A DNA stretch of 64,000 bases, from assembly GCF_003259365.1 (NCBI RefSeq), contig NZ_QLLY01000004.1, positions 186,001 through 250,000 of the forward strand, given 5' to 3'. The stretch's first letter is position 1. Each line of letters starts with the position of its first letter. Shown here piece after piece: positions 34,206 through 43,694 of the stretch. The notes beneath the pieces were generated by a model that was given only the letters and a program-made list of their open reading frames with translations, was not told the DNA's origin and searched no databases. Position numbers and translations under genes: made by a program. This DNA is from Streptomyces sp. PsTaAH-137 (GTDB lineage Bacteria; Actinomycetota; Actinomycetes; Streptomycetales; Streptomycetaceae).

Positions 34206-35738
34206 CTACCCGGCCCCGTACCGCGGATGCACCAGCGTCGACGGGGCGTAGGCGCGGTCCGGGCGGATCACCGGGAGCGGACCGGGCGACGGCACCCGGA
34301 ACCCGCCCAGAACGAACCCGCCACCCCCACGCCCCCGGTACGAAACGACCCGGAGCCCAGCCGACCGCACCGTCTCACCCACAGTCCAAAAGCGCCCCGA
34401 AACCGACCCCCCGTGCACCACGACCCGCCCCCGCTCCCCCAGCACCCGCACCACAAGCCCGTAGAACTCCTGCGAGTACAACTTCGTACTGCTGGTGAGC
34501 GCCGGATCGGGCAGATCGCAGATCACGACGTCGTACGGCCCCCCGAGCGACTCCCCGCCCCGCAGCAGCCCGAACACGTCCCCGGTGACGACGCGCACGC
34601 GCGGATCGCTCAACGCCCGCCCGTTCAGCGCACTGAGCCCCGGATCCCGCCGGGCGAGCCGCACCACCTCGGGGTCGGTGTCGACGACGTCGACCCGGCG
34701 CACCCCGCCGAACCGCAGCACCTCGCGCGCAGCGATCCCGTCCCCGCCCCCGATCACGAGCACCCGCCCGCGCGGCCCGTCGCGCAGCGCGGGGTCGACG
34801 AGGTCGGCGCGGTAGCGCGCAGCGTCGTCGCCGCGCACGCGGAGCCGGCCGTCGAGGTAGAGCCCGAGCGGCCGCCCCTGCTCACCGCCGGTCAGCACGA
34901 CCTCCTGCACCTCGCTCTGCACGGCGACCCGCACCTGCGCGCCGAACATGGCGTGCCGCGCCGCCCGCTCGAAGTCGTCGACGAGCACCCACGCGGCGGC
35001 CAGCATCGCGAGCACCGTGACATTGGCGACCAGCAGCAGCCAGCGCCCCCGCCGGCTCAGATCCCGCCGGAACAGCCCGAGGACGAGCGCCCCGCCCGCC
35101 ACGGCGTTGACCACGCCGGTCAGCAGCGCTCCCGTCAACTGCCCGAGCAGCGGCAGCAGGACGAACGGGAAGGCGAGCCCGCCCACCAGCGCGCCCACGT
35201 AGTCGGCGGCGAACAGGTCGGCGACCGCGCCGCCGGGGTCCTGCCGCCGGATCCGCTGGATGAGCACCATCAGCAGCGGCACCTCGGCGCCGATCAGCAC
35301 CCCGATGGCGAGCGAGAAGCCGACGAGCAGATATCTCGGCCCGTCGCCCCAGACCCCGCCCCAGCCACCGGTCCAGGCGAACACGGCGTACAGGGCCATG
35401 GCGCTGCACCCGCCGACCAGCGCGAGCAGGGTCTCCAGCATCCCGAACCCGGCGGCGGGACGGCAGCGCAGCCGCTTGGCGGCGAGCGAGCCGAGGCCCA
35501 TGGCGAAGACCATGACGGACAGCACCACGGACGCCTGGGTGACCGAGTCGCCCATCAGGTACGAGGCGAGGGCGACCAGTTCGAGTTCGTACACCAGTCC
35601 GCAGGCCGCGCAGACGAAGACGCCGGCGAGGACCAGGAACCGGCCGGTGCCGGGCTTGACCGGGAGCGGGGCCCGGCCCGGCTCGCCCCGGGACCGCGGG
35701 ACCCCCGAGTGCGGGGCAGGGGCGTGCGGATCGATCAC
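34206..35738 (-). CDS. Membrane spermidine-synthase-like aminopropyltransferase
   Basis: A 510-residue fusion. The N-terminal 270 residues contain about seven membrane helices, and the C-terminal part is a spermidine-synthase-like Rossmann domain. Visible are [17 protein letters not shown] (nucleotide motif), [27 protein letters not shown], and [24 protein letters not shown], the catalytic-Asp region in which D-x-x-DP is kept. Membrane-fused homologues are common in actinobacteria and are not proven polyamine enzymes. The GTG start lacks a clear ribosome site. A degenerate repeat follows its stop. Confidence 0.88.
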   Translation of the reverse strand: MIDPHAPAPHSGVPRSRGEPGRAPLPVKPGTGRFLVLAGVFVCAACGLVYELELVALASYLMGDSVTQASVVLSVMVFAMGLGSLAAKRLRCRPAAGFGMLETLLALVGGCSAMALYAVFAWTGGWGGVWGDGPRYLLVGFSLAIGVLIGAEVPLLMVLIQRIRRQDPGGAVADLFAADYVGALVGGLAFPFVLLPLLGQLTGALLTGVVNAVAGGALVLGLFRRDLSRRGRWLLLVANVTVLAMLAAAWVLVDDFERAARHAMFGAQVRVAVQSEVQEVVLTGGEQGRPLGLYLDGRLRVRGDDAARYRADLVDPALRDGPRGRVLVIGGGDGIAAREVLRFGGVRRVDVVDTDPEVVRLARRDPGLSALNGRALSDPRVRVVTGDVFGLLRGGESLGGPYDVVICDLPDPALTSSTKLYSQEFYGLVVRVLGERGRVVVHGGSVSGRFWTVGETVRSAGLRVVSYRGRGGGGFVLGGFRVPSPGPLPVIRPDRAYAPSTLVHPRYGAG

Positions 35739-35843
35739 TCAGGGAACGCTACGTCACCGCACAACTCCGTCCCGTCACCCACACGTGTGGAAAACCGGCG
35801 CGCAGGCATACCCGGGCACGCGCGGGGATCATGACGGCACGGG

Positions 35844-36368
35844 TCAGAGCAGCACGGGGGCGGCCCTTCGCACACCCACCCGGGTGCGGGTGGCGACGAG
35901 TTGACCGTCCTGCGGGTACGCGTGCCAGGTGCGCCAGTGCACCTGGCCGTCGTGCCGCTGGGCGAGCATGGCGGTGAAGGCGTGCGGGCTGCCGGGGAAG
36001 ACCCCGGCCAGACCGTTCGGATGGTCGGACACCAGAGCGAGCAGTTCCTGTGCGCGTCCGGCGAACTGCCCCGGCGTCAGGTCTTCGACCCGGGCCGCGA
36101 ACTCGTACTCCCAGTCGCCGACGCGCTCGGCGACACCGAGCGGCAGCGGGGTGCTGCTGCCCGGGATACAGGCCACGGTCTCCGAGCAGCTGCCGTTCTC
36201 CTCCTCCAGGAGCACCTGGTGGGAGGCGCCGAGCAGCCTCAACTGGAGCGTGGCTCCGGAAAGTTGCAGGTCGAGGGTGGCGAGCGCGGGAAGCGGCTCA
36301 CGGCCCAGGGTCCAGGCCAGGTCGTCCGCGCTGGTGTCGGTGTAGGCGGTGTTCAGGGTCGTGAGCAT
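35844..36368 (-). CDS. DUF2617 family protein
   Basis: A 174-residue protein matching DUF2617, common in Streptomyces. Conserved-looking elements are DLAWTLGREPLPALATLDL near the N-terminus and EVEDLTPGQF-like (ARVEDLTPGQFAGRAQEL) and PHAFTAM-x-A segments in the middle. There is no signal peptide or membrane helix. It is the last gene before the spermidine-synthase-like gene, separated by 105 bp. Function unknown. Confidence 0.85.
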   Translation of the reverse strand: MLTTLNTAYTDTSADDLAWTLGREPLPALATLDLQLSGATLQLRLLGASHQVLLEEENGSCSETVACIPGSSTPLPLGVAERVGDWEYEFAARVEDLTPGQFAGRAQELLALVSDHPNGLAGVFPGSPHAFTAMLAQRHDGQVHWRTWHAYPQDGQLVATRTRVGVRRAAPVLL

Positions 36369-36745
36369 GGGTCGGCTCCGCTAGCACGCAAAGGGAGGTG
36401 GGGCCGGCTTGGGCAAAGGGACCGGCTCGTGCCCACGCGAGCGCTGTGAATACGCGGTACGAGGGCTGAGTTGACGGTTAAAAGGGAATCATGGGCGATG
36501 ACGCCGTCACAGCGTTTTTACCCAACTTGACGGGGTTTCCATCCCCCCGAGCGCTGCACAGCTCAACTGTTCAACCTCCGCGGGCATCCGAATGCGCCGG
36601 GCGCACACCCTTCGGGTCTTTTCTGGACACATGTACGGACATCATTCGGCCTCCCGCCGGCCCGGGCACGCGAACGGCCCGCGTGGACCGACTGCCCCGT
36701 GTCAGTCGCCTCTACGCGGGCCGCACACCTCCCGTGGGCGCGACG
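36369..36745. other. 377-bp intergenic region, less GC-rich
   Basis: Region between the DUF2617 start and the end of the Cys/Gly-rich protein gene. It contains some A/T-richer patches (TTGACGGTTAAAAGGGAATC near 36470-36490; GCGTTTTTACCCAACTTGAC near 36513-36532), probably holding the DUF2617 promoter on the minus strand. No convincing -10/-35 pair, hairpin or gene was identified. A plus-strand open frame starting at 36491 runs antisense to the next gene and looks like a shadow. Confidence 0.5.
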
Positions 36746-37057
36746 TCAGCTGCCGCCGCCGCACCCTCCACCGCCGCCGCACGACGAGCCGCCCCCGCAG
36801 GAGCTGCCCCCGCCGCCGCACGAGTGACCGCCCCCGCAGGAGTGCCCGTGATGACCGGACGACCCGGAGGAGCACGACGCCCCGCCGGAGCTCGCGGCCC
36901 CGCCCCCGGCCCACCAACTGCTGCTCGCACCCCGCGAACGCGACTTCTTCTTCCTCAACGACGTACTGGGCGCACGGCCACTGCCGCCCGCCCTGGCCGT
37001 TGCGACCACGATGGCGACGACCAGCACCACGAAGACCCCGACGAAAACTGCTCCCAT
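36746..37057 (-). CDS. Small membrane protein with Cys/Gly-rich tail
   Basis: A 103-residue protein. The ATG at 37057 has a near-perfect AAAGGAGG ribosome site seven bases upstream. One membrane helix (GAVFVGVFVVLVVAIVVATA, residues 2-21) is followed by a basic stretch (RKKKSRSR) and then a tail of about 55 residues that is almost only Gly, Ser, Cys and His, including HHGHSCGGGHSC and several CGGG(G) repeats with six cysteines after residue 74. Gly/Cys-rich ends of this kind occur on some actinobacterial membrane proteins. The tail would be cytoplasmic if the helix inserts N-out. Possible metal binding or multimer scaffold; no function known. Confidence 0.8.
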   Translation of the reverse strand: MGAVFVGVFVVLVVAIVVATARAGGSGRAPSTSLRKKKSRSRGASSSWWAGGGAASSGGASCSSGSSGHHGHSCGGGHSCGGGGSSCGGGSSCGGGGGCGGGS

Positions 37058-37196
37058 CACCGGCCCTCCTTTCCCTTCCCCCGAATCCCCCGAGGGGCGC
37101 CCCGTGCGGGCGTGCAAGGGGGATGCCCCTGCCCGAACGCGGCCAAAGCAGAGTTGAGCAACTCCAGAGGTTTCCGGCCACACGGAGTCCCGCGAT

Positions 37197-37607
37197 CTAG
37201 CCGGGCGGACGGTGCCCGGGCTCCTCCGAGGGCATGACCACGATCTGGTACGCGTCCTCGTAGACGACCCTGCCGGGGTCCGCGGACTCCAGCCGACGGC
37301 ACTCCACCCCGTGCGCGGCGAGGAGTTCCAGATATCCGGCCACGCGCCCGATGAGGTCGTCGGCGGACTTCTTGAACCAGGCGACGGCGCCGGGGTGGAG
37401 CTCACGGTCGTAGACCCGCGGGTCTACGTGTGTCGGGTTCGGATAGTTGGCGTCGTACCAGTCGTTGGAGGCCCTCCAGAACCGGTACTGCTCGTCCGTC
37501 AGCCTGCCCTGCGCGGCCAGCTCGTTCGCCAGCACGAACACCCCGGGGAAGTGCCCGCGCTCGTGCCGTTCGGTGCCCTGGAAGCGGACGTACGACGCTT
37601 CATCCAC
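37197..37607 (-). CDS. Hypothetical protein
   Basis: I choose the GTG at 37607 (GAGGGG six bases upstream), giving 136 residues; an ATG at 37685 would add 26 residues but has no ribosome site and crosses a possible TAGTAT -10 box. The protein is soluble, with many aromatic and charged residues (GTERHERGHFPGVFVLANEL; QYRFWRASNDWYDANYPNP). It is 139 bp upstream of the Cys/Gly-rich protein gene in the same direction. I do not recognise the family. Confidence 0.7.
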   Translation of the reverse strand: MDEASYVRFQGTERHERGHFPGVFVLANELAAQGRLTDEQYRFWRASNDWYDANYPNPTHVDPRVYDRELHPGAVAWFKKSADDLIGRVAGYLELLAAHGVECRRLESADPGRVVYEDAYQIVVMPSEEPGHRPPG

Positions 37608-37741
37608 GAAATACCCCTCGTCGCTGCGGTGGTCCCCGGTCCCGGCGGATACTAGGCGCCGGCACATCGAGCGGGCGCCGCGCATCTCGAGGCCGCCCGC
37701 CGGAGAGCGCGAGTTGATGAACGTCCGCCCCCCGGCGCAGG

Positions 37742-38926
37742 ATGACGCCCATGACCTCCCGCACCCGCCCCCTCCTCAACCGCCGTCTCGCCGAGTTCGG
37801 GACCACGATCTTCGCGGAGATGTCCGCGCTGGCCGTCTCCACCGGTGCCGTCAATCTCGGGCAGGGGTTCCCCGACACCGACGGGCCCGAGCAGGTGCGG
37901 GAGGCCGCGGTGCGGGCGCTGCGGGACGGGCGCGGGAACCAGTACCCGCCGGGGCCGGGCGTCCCCGAGCTGCGTGGCGCCATCGTGGATCACCAGAAGC
38001 GCCGGTACGGCATCGAGCTGGACGCCGACCGCGAGGTGCTGGTCACCGCGGGCGCGACCGAGGCCATCGCCGCCTCGCTGCTCGCCCTGGTCGAGCCCGG
38101 TGACGAGGTGATCGCCTTCGAGCCGTACTACGACTCGTACGCGGCGAGCATCGCGCTCGCGGGCGGTACGCGCGTGCCGGTCACCCTGCGCCCGGACTCC
38201 GGGGCGTTCCGCCTCGACCTCGACGAGCTGCGGGCCGCCGTCACCCCGCGCACCCGGCTGCTCCTCGTCAACACCCCGCACAACCCCACCGGCACCGTCC
38301 TCACCCGCGCCGAACTGACCGCCATCGCCGAACTGGCCGTCGAGCGGGACCTGCTCGTCGTCACCGACGAGGTCTACGAGCACCTGACCTACGACGACGC
38401 CGAACACGTGCCGCTCGCCACGCTGCCCGGGATGCGGGAGCGGACCGTGACGATCGGGTCGGCGGGCAAGACGTTCTCCTTCACCGGGTGGAAGGTCGGC
38501 TGGGTGACCTCGTCGCCGGAGCTGGTCACGGCCGTGCGCTCCGCCAAGCAGTTCCTCACCTACGTCTCGGCCGGACCGTTCCAGTACGCGGTCGCCGAGG
38601 CCCTCGCCCTGCCCGACTCCTACTTCTCGGACTTCCGCGCCGAGATGACCGCCAAGCGGGATCTGCTGACGGCGGGGCTCGCCGACGCGGGGTTCGGGGT
38701 GTTCCGGCCGCAGGGCACGTACTTCGTGACGACCGACATCCGGCCGCTCGGGTTCGACGACGGTTTCGCGTTCTGCCGGGCGCTGCCCGAGCGCTGCGGG
38801 GTCGTCGCCATTCCGAACGCCGTGTTCTACGACGACCGGGAGGCCGGGGCCCCCTTCGTCCGTTTCGCCTTCTGCAAGCGGGAATCCGTCCTGACGGACG
38901 CCGTGGGCCGCCTCAAGGCACTCTGA
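37742..38926 (+). CDS. Class I PLP aminotransferase (kynurenine/DapC-like)
   Basis: A 394-residue aminotransferase. NLGQGFPDTDGP near residue 40, VTAGATEAIAAS, NTPHNPTGTVL, VVTDEVYEHLTYDD, the lysine in IGSAGKTFSFTGWKVGW, and the C-terminal RFAFCKR are all canonical. This subgroup contains kynurenine aminotransferase, methionine aminotransferase and actinobacterial N-succinyl-diaminopimelate aminotransferase; the sequence alone cannot choose. ATG codons at 37742 and 37751 are both possible starts. It is monocistronic, followed by a dispersed repeat. Kynurenine genes lie 9 kb away but in another operon. Confidence 0.92.
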   Translation: MTPMTSRTRPLLNRRLAEFGTTIFAEMSALAVSTGAVNLGQGFPDTDGPEQVREAAVRALRDGRGNQYPPGPGVPELRGAIVDHQKRRYGIELDADREVLVTAGATEAIAASLLALVEPGDEVIAFEPYYDSYAASIALAGGTRVPVTLRPDSGAFRLDLDELRAAVTPRTRLLLVNTPHNPTGTVLTRAELTAIAELAVERDLLVVTDEVYEHLTYDDAEHVPLATLPGMRERTVTIGSAGKTFSFTGWKVGWVTSSPELVTAVRSAKQFLTYVSAGPFQYAVAEALALPDSYFSDFRAEMTAKRDLLTAGLADAGFGVFRPQGTYFVTTDIRPLGFDDGFAFCRALPERCGVVAIPNAVFYDDREAGAPFVRFAFCKRESVLTDAVGRLKAL

Positions 38927-38935
38927 AGCTCGTCC

Positions 38936-38990
38936 CAGGGGCGCGGGGAACTGCGCGACCGGCCACGACGGTGGCGCGCCAGAAAGACGA
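38936..38990 (+). repeat. Dispersed intergenic repeat (single copy)
   Basis: Plus-orientation copy starting 10 bp after the stop of the aminotransferase gene: the 20-base core, then ACCGGCCACGACGG and the AGAAAGACGA extension also seen in copy form at 15.2 kb. Confidence 0.88.
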
Positions 38991-39046
38991 ACCCGGTCGG
39001 CGCACCCCGACTCGCGCCGGCGCCACCCGCATCGCAGGGTTCGGAT

Positions 39047-40219
39047 GTGACCGAGCCGAGCACCACCGCCCTACTTGACGCCCCCTCAGCCACCATCGCC
39101 CGGCCCCGCACGACGGACACGGCGCTGCGGGCCCTGGCCCTGTTCGCCGCCGTCCGCCTGACCGGCATGGCCGCCCTCGCGTTCACCGGCGAGAAATCCT
39201 GGGCGCTGCTCGGCCGCTCCTGGGACTCGATCTGGTACCTCGGCATCGCCGCGAACGGCTACGGCGCCCGCACCCTCCACCCCGGCCCCGGCCTCCTCTA
39301 CCAGGACCTCGCCTTCTTCCCGCTGTACCCGGCCCTGATCCGCGCCGCGCACACCCTGCTGCCGATGCTCGACGCCGGCGCCTGCGGCCTGCTGATCGCC
39401 TGGGCCGCGACGGCCACCGCCGCGCTCGGCATCCACCGCATCGGGCTGCGGCTGCACGGCCCGACCGCGGCGACGCTGCTCGTCGTGCTGTGGGGCGTGC
39501 TGCCGCACTCGGTGGTGCTGTCCATGGGCTACACGGAACCGGTGCTCACGGCGCTGGCCGCCTGGTCGCTGTACGCGGTGCTGACCGGCCGCTGGATCTG
39601 GGCGGGCGCCCTGGCCGCGCTCGCGGGCCTGGCCCGGCCGAACGGTTTCGCGGTGGCCGCCGCCGTCCTCGCCACCGCCGCCTGGGAACTGGTCCGGCGC
39701 CGCGGCCGCGTTCCCCACAGGCTGTGGACGGGCGCGCTGCTCGCCCCGGCCGGCTGGGCCGCGTACGTCCTGTGGGTGGGACGGCGGGAGGGCGATCTGC
39801 TCGGCGGGTACTTCGCGGTGCAGCGAGCGTGGGGGTCGACGTTCGACCTGGGGATCGGGTCGGCGCGGTTCGCCCGGCGGATGCTGCTGCGCGGGGATCA
39901 CTTCGTCTTCCCCATGGCGCTGGTGATCGTGGCGGCGGGCGTGCTGCTGTTCGCGCTGCTGCTCCTGGACCGGGCGCCGCTGCCGCTGCTCGTCTACAGC
40001 GGCGTCCTGCTGTCGATCGCGGTCTGCGGCTCCGGTTTCTTCGAGTCCAAGCCGCGCTTCCTGCTGCCCGCGTTCCCGCTGCTGCTGCCGCTGGCGTGCG
40101 CCCTGGCCAGGACGGCGAGAACCCGGCCCGCGCAGGCCCTCCTGGTGGTGGGTGCGCTGGCCGGGCTCTCGGTGGCGTACGGAACGTATCTGCTGGTCTA
40201 CGCCCACAGACCGCTGTAG
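39047..40219 (+). CDS. PIG-V-like membrane mannosyltransferase
   Basis: A 390-residue multi-pass protein (about nine or ten helices) of the GT-C fold. The characteristic first loop SWDSIWYLGIAANGYG carries the catalytic-type Asp, and AFFPLYPALIRAA plus SMGYTEPVLTALAAWSLYA and AGLARPNGFAVAAAVLA match mannosyltransferases of the PIG-V/GPI type. It would move mannose from polyprenyl-phosphate-mannose outside the membrane, perhaps to a protein or glycolipid. The GTG start at 39047 has a weak purine site. The GT-C assignment is firmer than the substrate. It converges on the YbjN gene 12 bp away. Confidence 0.85.
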   Translation: MTEPSTTALLDAPSATIARPRTTDTALRALALFAAVRLTGMAALAFTGEKSWALLGRSWDSIWYLGIAANGYGARTLHPGPGLLYQDLAFFPLYPALIRAAHTLLPMLDAGACGLLIAWAATATAALGIHRIGLRLHGPTAATLLVVLWGVLPHSVVLSMGYTEPVLTALAAWSLYAVLTGRWIWAGALAALAGLARPNGFAVAAAVLATAAWELVRRRGRVPHRLWTGALLAPAGWAAYVLWVGRREGDLLGGYFAVQRAWGSTFDLGIGSARFARRMLLRGDHFVFPMALVIVAAGVLLFALLLLDRAPLPLLVYSGVLLSIAVCGSGFFESKPRFLLPAFPLLLPLACALARTARTRPAQALLVVGALAGLSVAYGTYLLVYAHRPL

Positions 40220-40231
40220 CCGGGCGGTGCT

Positions 40232-40771
40232 CTATTCGGCGTCGTCGCCGGGCTTCTCGTCGTCCACGGCCGAGTCGACGTCCGCCTCCAGGCCGAGCTC
40301 CTCCACCAGCCAGCGGTCGAACTCGATCGCGGCGCGCACCCAGCTGACGGTCGACGACACGAAGTGCTCCAGGGAGACACCGGTGCCGATCAGCATCTGG
40401 GCCTCACCGATGAGGCGGACCGTGCCGTCGTCGTGGGTGTGGCTGTAGACCTTGGGCCACAGGGTCCGGCGGTTCCAGTCGTCGATCGACTCCAGGAGCC
40501 GCGGCTTCACCTCGATGGCGTGCGGCCGGTCGTAGAACGTCCGCACCGAGAAGACCTGCTGGTCGCCCTCGCCGCGGAACATGAAGTACGTGCGGAACTC
40601 CTCCCACGGCGCCGCGAGGTCACCCTCGTCGTCGACGACGTGCTTGAGCTCCATCTGGTCGAGCAGCTGCTTGACCAGGTCCTGGTCAGGAATGACGGGG
40701 CCCGCCGGTCCCGCCCCCTGCTGCTGAGGCTGTCCCCCGAAATTCGGAATCGAGGACGGGTCGATGCTCAC
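40232..40771 (-). CDS. YbjN-domain protein
   Basis: A 179-residue protein of the YbjN family. The GTG start at 40771 begins with SIDPSSIPNFGG after a purine-rich stretch; codons upstream read through apparently non-coding sequence. The Gln/Pro-rich N-terminus is disordered. The core (KQLLDQMELKHVVDDEGDL, FRTYFMFRGEGDQQVFSVRTF, SIDDWNRRTLWPKVYSH) is typical, and the C-terminus is acidic. E. coli YbjN influences motility and stress; a type III chaperone-like fold has been proposed. The role in actinomycetes is unknown. It lies downstream of clpB beyond a hairpin. Confidence 0.88.
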   Translation of the reverse strand: MSIDPSSIPNFGGQPQQQGAGPAGPVIPDQDLVKQLLDQMELKHVVDDEGDLAAPWEEFRTYFMFRGEGDQQVFSVRTFYDRPHAIEVKPRLLESIDDWNRRTLWPKVYSHTHDDGTVRLIGEAQMLIGTGVSLEHFVSSTVSWVRAAIEFDRWLVEELGLEADVDSAVDDEKPGDDAE

Positions 40772-40914
40772 GCGCTTGTTCCCTTCGTACGGATGCGGCC
40801 ATCCTCTCCCAGGAGGGGCCCTCGGGGGCAAGCCCGGGACCCCGTGTGCCCGGTTCTGTTCGCTCCCGGCTGCGAGCCGGTGGGGCCGCCCGCGGCGCAG
40901 CCGCCGATCGGCAC

Positions 40915-40942
40915 GGCCCCGCGCCCCTGGGGGCGCGGGGCC
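40915..40942 (-). terminator. clpB terminator hairpin
   Basis: Perfect 13-bp inverted repeat GGCCCCGCGCCCC / GGGGCGCGGGGCC with a TG loop, nine bases after the clpB stop. The GC core resembles the dispersed-repeat family but lacks its AACTGCGCG arm. Confidence 0.8.
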
Positions 40943-40950
40943 GCTCTCCG

Positions 40951-43554
40951 CTACAGCGTCTTCCCCGAAGCCGCCTCCGCCCCCACGATCAGCCCGTCCC
41001 CGAACACGTCCACCCGGACCGTGTCCCCGTCCGTGATCTCGCCGGACAGGATCTCCTTGGCCAGGCGGTCGCCGATGGCCGTCTGGACCAGGCGGCGCAG
41101 TGGGCGGGCGCCGTAGGCCGGGTCGTTGCCCTCGTCCGCGAGCCAGGTCAGGGCGGCGTCCGTGACGTCGAGCGTCAGGCGGCGGTCCGCCAGGCGCTTG
41201 GCGAGGCGGTCCAGCTGGAGGCCGGCGATGCGGCGCAGCTCGTCCTTGTCCAGGGCGGAGAAGACGACGAGGTCGTCGAGCCGGTTCAGGAACTCCGGCT
41301 TGAAAGAGGCCCTGACGACATCCAGGACCTGCTGCTTCTTCTCGTCGGCCGAGGTCATCGGGTCGATCAGGAACTGGCTGCCCAGGTTCGACGTGAGGAT
41401 CAGGATCGTGTTCCGGAAGTCGACCGTGCGGCCCTGGCCGTCGGTGAGCCGGCCGTCGTCGAGCACCTGGAGCAGGATGTCGAAGACCTCCGGGTGCGCC
41501 TTCTCGACCTCGTCGAGGAGCACGACCGAGTACGGGCGCCGGCGCACCGACTCGGTGAGCTGGCCGCCTTCCTCGTAGCCGACGTAGCCGGGGGGCGCCC
41601 CGACGAGCCGGGCCACCGAGTGCTTCTCGCTGTACTCGCTCATGTCGATGCGGATCATGGCCCGCTCGTCGTCGAAGAGGAAGTCGGCGAGCGCCTTGGC
41701 CAGTTCCGTCTTGCCCACGCCCGTCGGGCCGAGGAACAGGAAGGAGCCGGTGGGGCGGTCGGGGTCGGCGATGCCCGCGCGGGTGCGGCGGACGGCGTCG
41801 GACACGGCGCGGACGGCCTCGGACTGGCCGATGAGGCGCTTGCCGAGCTCGTCCTCCATGCGCAGCAGCTTCTGCGTCTCGCCCTCCAGCAGGCGTCCGG
41901 CCGGGATGCCCGTCCAGGAGGCGACGACGTCCGCGATGTCGTCGGAGCCGACCTCCTCCTTCACCATGGTGTCCCGGGCGACCTCCTCCTCGGCCTCGGA
42001 GGCTTCCTCCAAGTCCCTCTCCAGGGTGGGGATCTCGCCGTACAGCAGCTTGGACGCGGTGTCGAAGTCGCCGTCGCGCTGGGCCCGCTCGGCCTGTCCG
42101 CGCAGTTCGTCGAGCTTCTCCTTCAGCTCACCGACGCGGTTGAGGGACTGCTTCTCCTTCTCCCAGCGGGCGGTGAGTCCGCGCAGCTCCTCCTCCTTGT
42201 CGGCGAGGTCGCGGCGCAGCTTCTCGAGGCGCTGCCTGCTGGCCGGATCGGTCTCCTTGCCGATCGCCATCTCCTCCATCTTCAGCCGGTCGACGGAGCG
42301 CTGGAGCTCGTCGATCTCGACCGGGGACGAGTCGATCTCCATGCGGAGCCGGGAGGCCGCCTCGTCGACGAGGTCGATGGCCTTGTCCGGCAGGAAGCGG
42401 GAGGTGATGTAGCGGTCGGAGAGGGTGGCGGCGGCCACGAGGGCGCTGTCCGCGATCTGGACCTTGTGGTGGGCCTCGTAGCGGCCCTTGAGCCCGCGCA
42501 GGATCGCGATGGAGTCCTCGACGGACGGCTCGGCGACCAGCACCTGCTGGAAGCGGCGCTCCAGCGCCGGGTCCTTCTCGATGCGCTCGCGGTACTCGTC
42601 GAGCGTCGTGGCGCCGACCATGCGCAGCTCACCGCGGGCGAGCATCGGCTTCAGCATGTTCCCCGCGTCCATCGCGGAGTCGCCGCCGGCGCCCGCGCCC
42701 ACGACGGTGTGCAGCTCGTCGATGAACGTGATGACCTGACCGTCGCTCTCCTTGATCTCGGAGAGAACGGTCTTCAGACGCTCCTCGAATTCACCCCGGT
42801 ACTTCGCACCCGCAACCATTGCACCGAGGTCGAGCGAGACGAGCCGCTTGTCCTTCAGGGACTCCGGGACGTCGCCCTTCACGATGCGCTGGGCGAGGCC
42901 CTCGACGACGGCGGTCTTGCCGACGCCGGGCTCGCCGATGAGCACGGGGTTGTTCTTGGTGCGGCGGGACAGTACCTGGACCACCCGGCGAATCTCCTGG
43001 TCACGCCCGATGACGGGGTCCAGCTTGCCCTCGCGGGCGGCCTCGGTGAAGTCCGTACCGAACTTCTCCAGCGCCTTGTAGGACCCCTCGGGGTCGGGTG
43101 TCGTCACCCGGCGCCCTCCCCTGCTCTTCGCGAAGGCCTCGGCCAGCTTCTTCGCACTGGCCCCATTCTCGGTCAGCACCTGACCTGCGGCGCCGCCCTT
43201 GGCGGCGAGGGCGATCAGCAGGTGCTCGGTGGAGAGGAACTCGTCGCCCAGCTCCTTGGCCCGCTCGTCGGCGTCGGCGATCACCGCGAGCAGGTCGCGG
43301 CTGGGCTGCGGCGGCGGGACCGTCGACCCGGTCACGCTGGGCAGCGACGCCAGTACGCGCTCCGCGCCCGCCCTGACCTGCGCCTGGTCCGCCTCGACGG
43401 CGGCCAGCAAGTCGACGATGTTCTCGTTGTCCTGCCCCTCCAGCAACGAAAGCAGCAGATGGGCCGGGGTCAGATCCGGGTGCCCCCCGGACACGGCCCG
43501 GCTGCTCGCCGCGTTGATCGCGTCGCGGCTCCGGTTCGTCAGCTCGGCGTCCAC
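40951..43554 (-). CDS. clpB: ATP-dependent chaperone ClpB
   Basis: Hexameric AAA+ disaggregase that works with DnaK. The GTG at 43554 has GGAGGAG nine bases upstream and gives [14 protein letters not shown], the family N-terminus, and 867 residues. Order: N-domain (1-145), first AAA+ module (Walker A GEPGVGKT at 207-214; [12 protein letters not shown]), the coiled-coil middle domain, the second AAA+ module ([29 protein letters not shown]), and the C-terminal domain. A HAIR element upstream puts it under HspR, like the dnaK operon in this window. It ends at a strong hairpin. Confidence 0.98.
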   Translation of the reverse strand: MDAELTNRSRDAINAASSRAVSGGHPDLTPAHLLLSLLEGQDNENIVDLLAAVEADQAQVRAGAERVLASLPSVTGSTVPPPQPSRDLLAVIADADERAKELGDEFLSTEHLLIALAAKGGAAGQVLTENGASAKKLAEAFAKSRGGRRVTTPDPEGSYKALEKFGTDFTEAAREGKLDPVIGRDQEIRRVVQVLSRRTKNNPVLIGEPGVGKTAVVEGLAQRIVKGDVPESLKDKRLVSLDLGAMVAGAKYRGEFEERLKTVLSEIKESDGQVITFIDELHTVVGAGAGGDSAMDAGNMLKPMLARGELRMVGATTLDEYRERIEKDPALERRFQQVLVAEPSVEDSIAILRGLKGRYEAHHKVQIADSALVAAATLSDRYITSRFLPDKAIDLVDEAASRLRMEIDSSPVEIDELQRSVDRLKMEEMAIGKETDPASRQRLEKLRRDLADKEEELRGLTARWEKEKQSLNRVGELKEKLDELRGQAERAQRDGDFDTASKLLYGEIPTLERDLEEASEAEEEVARDTMVKEEVGSDDIADVVASWTGIPAGRLLEGETQKLLRMEDELGKRLIGQSEAVRAVSDAVRRTRAGIADPDRPTGSFLFLGPTGVGKTELAKALADFLFDDERAMIRIDMSEYSEKHSVARLVGAPPGYVGYEEGGQLTESVRRRPYSVVLLDEVEKAHPEVFDILLQVLDDGRLTDGQGRTVDFRNTILILTSNLGSQFLIDPMTSADEKKQQVLDVVRASFKPEFLNRLDDLVVFSALDKDELRRIAGLQLDRLAKRLADRRLTLDVTDAALTWLADEGNDPAYGARPLRRLVQTAIGDRLAKEILSGEITDGDTVRVDVFGDGLIVGAEAASGKTL

Positions 43555-43626
43555 GTGCCTGTTCTCCTCCACGTCCTTGGTACTGCGGATACGGGTACTA
43601 GCTCTGACTCCACCAACGTAGACAAA

Positions 43627-43647
43627 GTTGAGTCTATTCCACTCAAC
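43627..43647. promoter_or_regulatory. HAIR element (HspR operator) of clpB
   Basis: GTTGAGT-N7-ACTCAAC, a symmetric match to the HspR-binding HAIR consensus CTTGAGT-N7-ACTCAAG, 73 bp upstream of the clpB start. On the clpB strand TTGAGT can serve as a -35 box, with GTCTAC 17 bases further as a weak -10. HspR binding would block this promoter. Confidence 0.9.
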
Positions 43648-43694
43648 CTCGGAGCCGGAAGGCCGCCCGGCGGGTTCACGGTAGGTTCCGGGGC

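Noticed and set aside
33504..35834. 776-codon plus-strand open frame
   Set aside because: Runs antisense through the SRPBCC and spermidine-synthase-like genes; composition typical of shadow frames.
36491..37237. Plus-strand frame over the Cys/Gly-rich gene
   Set aside because: It lacks a ribosome site and becomes Ala/Pro/Arg low-complexity; the minus-strand gene has an AAAGGAGG site and a clear membrane helix.
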